From: Phycisphaerae bacterium
GTDB taxonomy: Bacteria > Planctomycetota > Phycisphaerae > UBA1845 > UTPLA1
DNA: 9,030 bases
Direction of reading: 5' to 3'
Assembly (NCBI GenBank): GCA_029259995.1
Contig: JAJDEC010000564.1
Span: forward strand, 1 to 9,030
Shown: one piece after another, positions 5,613 to 9,030 of the stretch
Numbering within the stretch: position 1 is the first letter of the stretch
Layout of the letters: every line of letters begins with the position of its first letter
Notes under the pieces: generated by a model
Database searches by the model: none
Told to the model about the DNA's origin: nothing
The model's input: only the letters and a program-made list of their open reading frames with translations
Made by a program: the position numbers and the translations under genes

Positions 5613-6704
5613 TCAGGGTTCGACAGGCGGCGTCGGGATTTCGTGCGTCTCGTCGGCCGGGCGGCACGTCGGGAGCAGGATTTCCACCTCCAGACCGCCG
5701 GTCGGGGCGTTTCGAGCCGTGATCTGCCCGCCGTGATGGTGGACGGCCCGATGGGCGATGGCCAGGCCGATCCCGGTTCCGCCGGCGTTTCGATCGCGTG
5801 CATCGTCCAGCCGATAGAAGGGCCGGAAAATATCCCCGAGCGTGTCGTCGGGGACGCCAGGCCCGTGATCGCGGACCCGCAGGCGGGCGACGGCCCCGGA
5901 TTCCAGCGTGACATCGACCGTCGAGCCGTCGGCCGTGTGTCGCACGGCGTTGCGGACCACGTTGTCGATGGCCCGGCGTATCACGGCGCAGGTCCCGTCG
6001 ATTCGGCAGGGCTGGCAGTCCAGCAGGCGAACCGATCGATTGCGGCGCGTGGCTTCGTAATTGGCGTCCGCGACGACGCTCCGGACGATCTCGGCGAGAT
6101 CGAACGAAGTTCTGGCGTCGTGTTCCGAATCGTTGTCCAGTCGGGCCAGCGTCAGCAGTTCGGCGATCAGGTTGTCCAGCCGCTCGGCCTCGAGCTCGAT
6201 GCGATCGATCGTGTTGATCGATTTCGCATCCTCGATCCGTTCGCGAAGCAGGCCGATCGCGATCTGCTGTCGGGCGAGGGGGGAACGGAGTTCGTGGGAG
6301 ATATCCCTGAGCAGGCGTTGCTGCGCCGAGAGCAGCGCGGCGATGCGTTCGGCCATGGCGTCGAAGTCGCGCGCGAGCTGACCGATCTCGTCGCGCCGGC
6401 GGCCGAGCGCCGGCGACGCGCGTTGCTGGAGATCGCCTGCCGAGAATCGGCGAATCGCGGTTCTGAGATGTTCGAGCGGTCGCGCCATCTGGCGTGCGAG
6501 CACGTAGCAGACGGCGGCCATGCAGATGAGCCCCGGAACGGTTCGGATGAGGATGATCAGGCCGGCGATGGGGCGAATGACGTCGCGAAGTTCGGCGCTG
6601 GGAGGCGTCGGCATCAGCCAGAACGTCAATCCGAGGACAACGATGAACGCGAAGACCATTGCCCCGAGCATCGTGAAGAAAAAGCGGAGAAAGATGCGCC
6701 GCAT
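5613..6704 (-). CDS. CpxA-like sensor histidine kinase with minimal sensor loop
   Basis: The 363-residue membrane kinase has two predicted transmembrane helices (about 8-31 and 47-70), a HAMP linker (RPLEHLRTAIRRFSAGDLQQR, from residue 75), a dimerisation/phosphotransfer helix with LLRDISHELRSPLAR and His137 as the phosphorylation site, and an ATPase domain with the N box (DNVVRNAVRHT, Asn248 and Asn252), G1 box (DHGPGV, 279-284), F box (IFRPFYRLD) and G2 box (GGTGIGLAIAH, 308-318). The H-box wording is typical of CpxA-type kinases. The loop between the membrane helices is only about 15 residues, whereas E. coli CpxA has a sizeable periplasmic sensor domain. The ATG follows the regulator stop codon by 3 bases, so the pair is surely co-transcribed. 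It should autophosphorylate and pass the phosphate to the neighbouring regulator. Confidence 0.95.
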   Translation of the reverse strand: MRRIFLRFFFTMLGAMVFAFIVVLGLTFWLMPTPPSAELRDVIRPIAGLIILIRTVPGLICMAAVCYVLARQMARPLEHLRTAIRRFSAGDLQQRASPALGRRRDEIGQLARDFDAMAERIAALLSAQQRLLRDISHELRSPLARQQIAIGLLRERIEDAKSINTIDRIELEAERLDNLIAELLTLARLDNDSEHDARTSFDLAEIVRSVVADANYEATRRNRSVRLLDCQPCRIDGTCAVIRRAIDNVVRNAVRHTADGSTVDVTLESGAVARLRVRDHGPGVPDDTLGDIFRPFYRLDDARDRNAGGTGIGLAIAHRAVHHHGGQITARNAPTGGLEVEILLPTCRPADETHEIPTPPVEP

Positions 6705-6707
6705 GAA

Positions 6708-7439
6708 TCAGTCCTCGCTCGGCGGAGCGACGGGGGCGTCGACAGCATACAGATAACCCACACTGCGGACGGCCTTGATGCGCATCGTACCGTCCTTGCG
6801 CGGGCCGAGTTTTCGTCGCAGATGGCTGATGTGCATGTCGATGCTGCGATCGAATGGATCCGGTTCGCGATCCAGGACTTTGCGGAACAAGTCACTGCGC
6901 TCGACGACGGAGCCGGCGGATCGCAGCAGCAGCGTCAGCAGATCGAATTCGGAACTCGTCAGGGCGATGGGCTGGTCGTCGAGTTGCGTTTCACGAGAAG
7001 CGACGTTGATGCCGACGTCTTCGACGACGATTCGTGCGGGGGCGGCGGGCGACGGCTGGGATCGCGTCGGATCATTGACGCGGCGGAGGATGGCGCGGAT
7101 TCGTGCCGCGAGTTCGCGCGGGTTGCAGGGCTTGGGCATGTAGTCGTCGGCGCCGAGTTCGAGACCGACGATGCGATCCTCATCTTCGCCGCGGGCCGTG
7201 AGCATGAGGACGGGCGTGTTGATTCGGCCTCGTAGCCGCCGCAGGGCCTCGAAGCCGCTGATTCCGGGAAGCATGACATCGAGGATGATGAGATCGTGTC
7301 GGGCTTCCAGGGCGACGGCGGCGCCGGACTCGCCATCGTGGACGGCCTCGACGAGGAACTTCTGGCCTTCGAGATACTCGCGCAGGAGATCGCAGAGTTC
7401 GACGTCGTCGTCAATAATCAGGAGTCGTGCGTCCGTCAT
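6708..7439 (-). CDS. CpxR-like OmpR-family response regulator
   Basis: The 243-residue protein has a receiver domain (about 1-120) with acidic pocket Asp10-Asp12, phospho-acceptor Asp54 (LIILDVMLPG), Thr81 and Lys103. A Pro/Ser-rich linker (124-134) leads to a winged-helix DNA-binding domain (about 135-235) with the recognition-helix segment PFDRSIDMHISHLRRKLG (195-212). That segment is very close to the one I recall for E. coli CpxR (PFDRAIDMHISNLRRKL), followed in both by a RKDG turn, so DNA specificity may be related. It is the first gene of the regulator-kinase pair. The ATG at 7439 has only a weak ribosome binding site but gives the standard N-terminus. Candidate binding sites lie directly upstream, which suggests autoregulation. 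Cpx-family regulators control envelope-stress genes, and both neighbouring LTxxQ genes are likely targets. Confidence 0.95.
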   Translation of the reverse strand: MTDARLLIIDDDVELCDLLREYLEGQKFLVEAVHDGESGAAVALEARHDLIILDVMLPGISGFEALRRLRGRINTPVLMLTARGEDEDRIVGLELGADDYMPKPCNPRELAARIRAILRRVNDPTRSQPSPAAPARIVVEDVGINVASRETQLDDQPIALTSSEFDLLTLLLRSAGSVVERSDLFRKVLDREPDPFDRSIDMHISHLRRKLGPRKDGTMRIKAVRSVGYLYAVDAPVAPPSED

Positions 7440-7442
7440 TCA

Positions 7443-7472
7443 GTTCGTTGCCAATTCACTGCGATTCATTGC
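7443..7472 (-). promoter_or_regulatory. CpxR-box-like site before the regulator gene
   Basis: On the minus strand positions 7458-7472 read GCAAT-GAATC-GCAGT, two half-sites 10 bp apart, ending 18 bp before the ATG of the regulator. A third related element (GCAAC at 7447-7451) follows at an 11-bp step. On the plus strand the same block appears as GTTCGTTGC, ATTCACTGC and ATTCATTGC in tandem. Tandem half-sites with one helical turn of spacing are the usual binding form for OmpR-family regulators, which suggests autoregulation; the position near the start could mean repression or a promoter just upstream. Confidence 0.5.
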
Positions 7473-7514
7473 AATAGTGTATCAGGGCTCAACGTTGTTC
7501 CCTCGTATGCATAT

Positions 7515-7540
7515 CGATTCCGAGTGTAAGGAATCGTAAT
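7515..7540 (+). promoter_or_regulatory. CpxR-box-like site and inverted repeat before the lipoprotein gene
   Basis: Positions 7526-7540 read GTAAG-GAATC-GTAAT, close to the known E. coli CpxR box (GTAAA-N5-GTAAA) with exact 5-base spacing. It matches the site before the regulator at 11 of 15 positions and points the other way, towards the divergent lipoprotein gene whose start is 127 bp downstream. It overlaps a perfect 7-bp inverted repeat, CGATTCC/GGAATCG, at 7515-7521 and 7530-7536. Confidence 0.5.
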
Positions 7541-7667
7541 GTGCTTCGCGAACGCGAACTTGAATGCCAATGACGATCTACGGGCAGGCTCCGTCGCGGG
7601 AGACTGCTTCGTTTGACGCGTGCGGCGTTTTACACGGTCTTCGACCCTCGCAACGAAAGGACTCGAT

Positions 7668-8498
7668 ATGACGAAGCGTGCCCGATTTACGGGATTCTTG
7701 TTTTTTGGCGCCGCGAGCGCAGGGATTGGCCTTCACGGCTGCGGGACGGGGCTGACGGTGGATTCGACGATCGGCGACGTGCTCAGCGTGCTGACGTCGG
7801 GCGATCTGGCGTCGGCATTTGACGCATTCGCGACGAATTCGAGCGAGCCGGGCGACGGATTGTCGGACGACCAGATCGCGGCGATCGAGGATTTGCAGGC
7901 GATGTTCGACACGGGCAGCCTGAGCGCGACGGCGTTCGACGACGGCGTCGATTCGATCATGGGGCGTCGTGCCCATCGGCCGGCGATCGGTGGATTCGGA
8001 TTCGGCGGCCCGCCGCACGGCATGCGCCGCCTGGCACGACTGAATGAACTGCTGGAATTGACGGACGATCAGCAGGCTCAGGCCGACACGATCTTCAGCG
8101 ATATGCACGCGGCGATTCAAGCGTTGCGCGAGACGGCGAAAGCGGATATCCGCGCCGAATTGACAGAGGAACAGCTGGCGATGCTGGACAGCCTGCGACC
8201 GGATGGATTCGGCGCTGCGGGGAACGATTCGGACGATGCGGCGTCACGACACGTCGGACATCGCCGCGGCGGTCCGGGTTCGTTGTCGTCAAAATTCGCC
8301 GAGCTGCTCGATCTGTCAGATGAACAACAAGCGGCCATCGACGCGATTCGAACGGCGCTGCGCGAGGCCGTGCGAGCGGAACACGAGGCGGCGCGAGTGG
8401 CGTTCCGTGCCATCCTGACGGACGGGCAGATTGCCGTGCTGGACGAATTTGAAATGACGCACATGCATGGGATGGAAGCCGAGACGGACGACGAATAG
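7668..8498 (+). CDS. Lipoprotein with two Spy/CpxP-like LTxxQ units
   Basis: The 276-residue protein starts at the ATG at 7668, preceded by GAAAGGA at good spacing. A lipoprotein signal peptide (KRARFTGFLFFGAASAGIG) ends in the lipobox LHGC, giving lipidated Cys25. Residues 26-100 form a region with one LTxxQ-like turn (LSDDQ, 65-69). A Gly/His/Pro-rich linker (101-118) leads to unit 1, from LTDDQQ (131-136) to LTEEQ (165-169), then a second Gly/Asp/His linker (174-204) and unit 2, from LSDEQQ (216-221) to LTDGQ (250-254). The units have the paired-turn pattern of the CpxP/Spy/ZraP family. It is divergent from the regulator gene and shares its control region, so it is a probable target. A membrane-anchored chaperone or signal-input partner for the kinase is plausible but inferred. 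The His-rich segments leave a metal-binding role open. Confidence 0.9.
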   Translation: MTKRARFTGFLFFGAASAGIGLHGCGTGLTVDSTIGDVLSVLTSGDLASAFDAFATNSSEPGDGLSDDQIAAIEDLQAMFDTGSLSATAFDDGVDSIMGRRAHRPAIGGFGFGGPPHGMRRLARLNELLELTDDQQAQADTIFSDMHAAIQALRETAKADIRAELTEEQLAMLDSLRPDGFGAAGNDSDDAASRHVGHRRGGPGSLSSKFAELLDLSDEQQAAIDAIRTALREAVRAEHEAARVAFRAILTDGQIAVLDEFEMTHMHGMEAETDDE

Positions 8499-8530
8499 GC
8501 ACTCTGGAGTGGGGGCCTGGCGTCATTCCA

Positions 8531-8564
8531 CCGGCGGCGCGACGCGATTGCGTCGTGCCGCCGG
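8531..8564. terminator. 15-bp hairpin between convergent genes
   Basis: The arms at 8531-8545 and 8550-8564 pair over 15 bases with a single G-T pair and a GATT loop; the stem is CCGGCGGC-G-CGACGC and its partner. It sits 32 bp after the lipoprotein stop and 22 bp from the stop of the convergent esterase, so it probably ends transcription from both sides. No long T-run follows on either strand, so termination efficiency is uncertain. Confidence 0.6.
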
Positions 8565-8586
8565 CTTGATATTCCCGCTTGGCGGT

Positions 8587-9030
8587 TCAATCAACCCTCG
8601 CGGATGGCTGCGTCGTCGCATCGGTTGTCGGCGGCGGCAAAATTCTGAGCACTCCGGGAAATTTCCCTTCGAAGACGACTTGTTTGTTCCAGGTCAGTTT
8701 GATTGGCGCATTGGGGACGATGGGTTCGCCGGCGGATGCGATGACCCACGCGTCGATTCCGTGTGTCAGCAGCGTGACATCCGTTCCCTTGACTTCGGCG
8801 CTGACCAGCGGGGGCGTCTTGATGCCCGCCTCGGCGCGGAGCTGGAGCCACCAGATTCGGGCCGCCGGCTGAAGCATTCGATACTCAATCCTGGCCGGGG
8901 CGGGACGTCGCGTTTGCTTGAGCATCCATTCGTAAATGCGCTTGCCGCGATAGACGCGATCCCAGACGTTGTGTTCGCCATCGCTGTATTCCGTGTATTC
9001 CGGACTGGCGCCGAGGTTTCGAAGCGCCGC
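8587..9030 (-). CDS. Alpha/beta-hydrolase-like esterase, C-terminal part
   Basis: The reading frame is open to the right edge, so the 5' part of the gene is missing; 147 residues are visible. The start (AALRNLGASPEYTEYSDGEHNVWDRVYRGKRIYEWML, read here in segments) matches the last part of the catalytic domain of PHB-depolymerase-like, phospholipase/carboxylesterase or prolyl-oligopeptidase-like hydrolases: a helix, a TEY strand, then GEHNVWD with the probable catalytic His (visible residue 20), and a final RIYEWMLKQ helix. About 100 further residues form a second, beta-rich C-terminal segment (IEYRMLQP, IWWLQL, VSAEVKGTDVTLLTHGIDAWVI, APIKLTWNKQVVFEGKF), as found appended to such esterases in planctomycetes. 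The catalytic Ser and Asp lie outside the window, and substrate cannot be told. The gene ends convergent with the LTxxQ lipoprotein. Confidence 0.75.
   Translation of the reverse strand, partial: AALRNLGASPEYTEYSDGEHNVWDRVYRGKRIYEWMLKQTRRPAPARIEYRMLQPAARIWWLQLRAEAGIKTPPLVSAEVKGTDVTLLTHGIDAWVIASAGEPIVPNAPIKLTWNKQVVFEGKFPGVLRILPPPTTDATTQPSARVD

Noticed and set aside
5643..7235. A 530-residue open frame on the plus strand
   Set aside because: It lies antisense across the kinase and regulator genes, both of which have complete catalytic motifs. No start signal or family resemblance is seen.

Overview
The window is GC-rich, densely coding bacterial DNA with an envelope-centred gene set (signal-peptide proteins, lipoproteins, a two-component system). 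Gene style, the small hypothetical proteins and the dispersed palindromic repeats suggest a Gram-negative-type bacterium, most likely a planctomycete. That placement is an impression from sequence style and was not tested by a search. No rRNA, tRNA, insertion sequence, CRISPR array or phage gene was seen.

Left part (1-3300): the 5' end of a secreted SppA-like (S49) peptidase on the minus strand; a 149-residue protein of unknown function; a complete epoxyqueuosine reductase gene (queG) on the plus strand; a hotdog-fold thioesterase of the FlK family with all three catalytic positions preserved; then a non-coding stretch with a 7-bp repeat, a 21-bp minisatellite and one of two inverted copies of a two-hairpin dispersed repeat. 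A small Asp/Arg-rich putative lipoprotein follows on the minus strand.

Middle (3300-3840): a gene-free spacer with two inverted copies of another palindromic repeat, some further hairpins and a clear rho-independent terminator.

Right part (3773-8564) is the most interesting block. A CpxR-like response regulator and a CpxA-like histidine kinase (minus strand, 3 bp apart) are followed by a secreted 533-residue protein built of four tandem Spy/CpxP-like LTxxQ units. Divergent from the regulator is a lipoprotein with two more LTxxQ units. The divergent spacer holds two oppositely oriented GYAAK-GAATC-GYART sites that resemble the CpxR box, one facing each gene, and a weaker one precedes the 533-residue gene. 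The simplest reading is a self-regulating envelope-stress module in which CpxP/Spy-type chaperone or sensor proteins are multi-domain, one soluble and one lipid-anchored, while the kinase has almost no extracytoplasmic sensor domain.

The window ends with the C-terminal part of an alpha/beta-hydrolase-like esterase, convergent with the lipoprotein and separated from it by a 15-bp hairpin.
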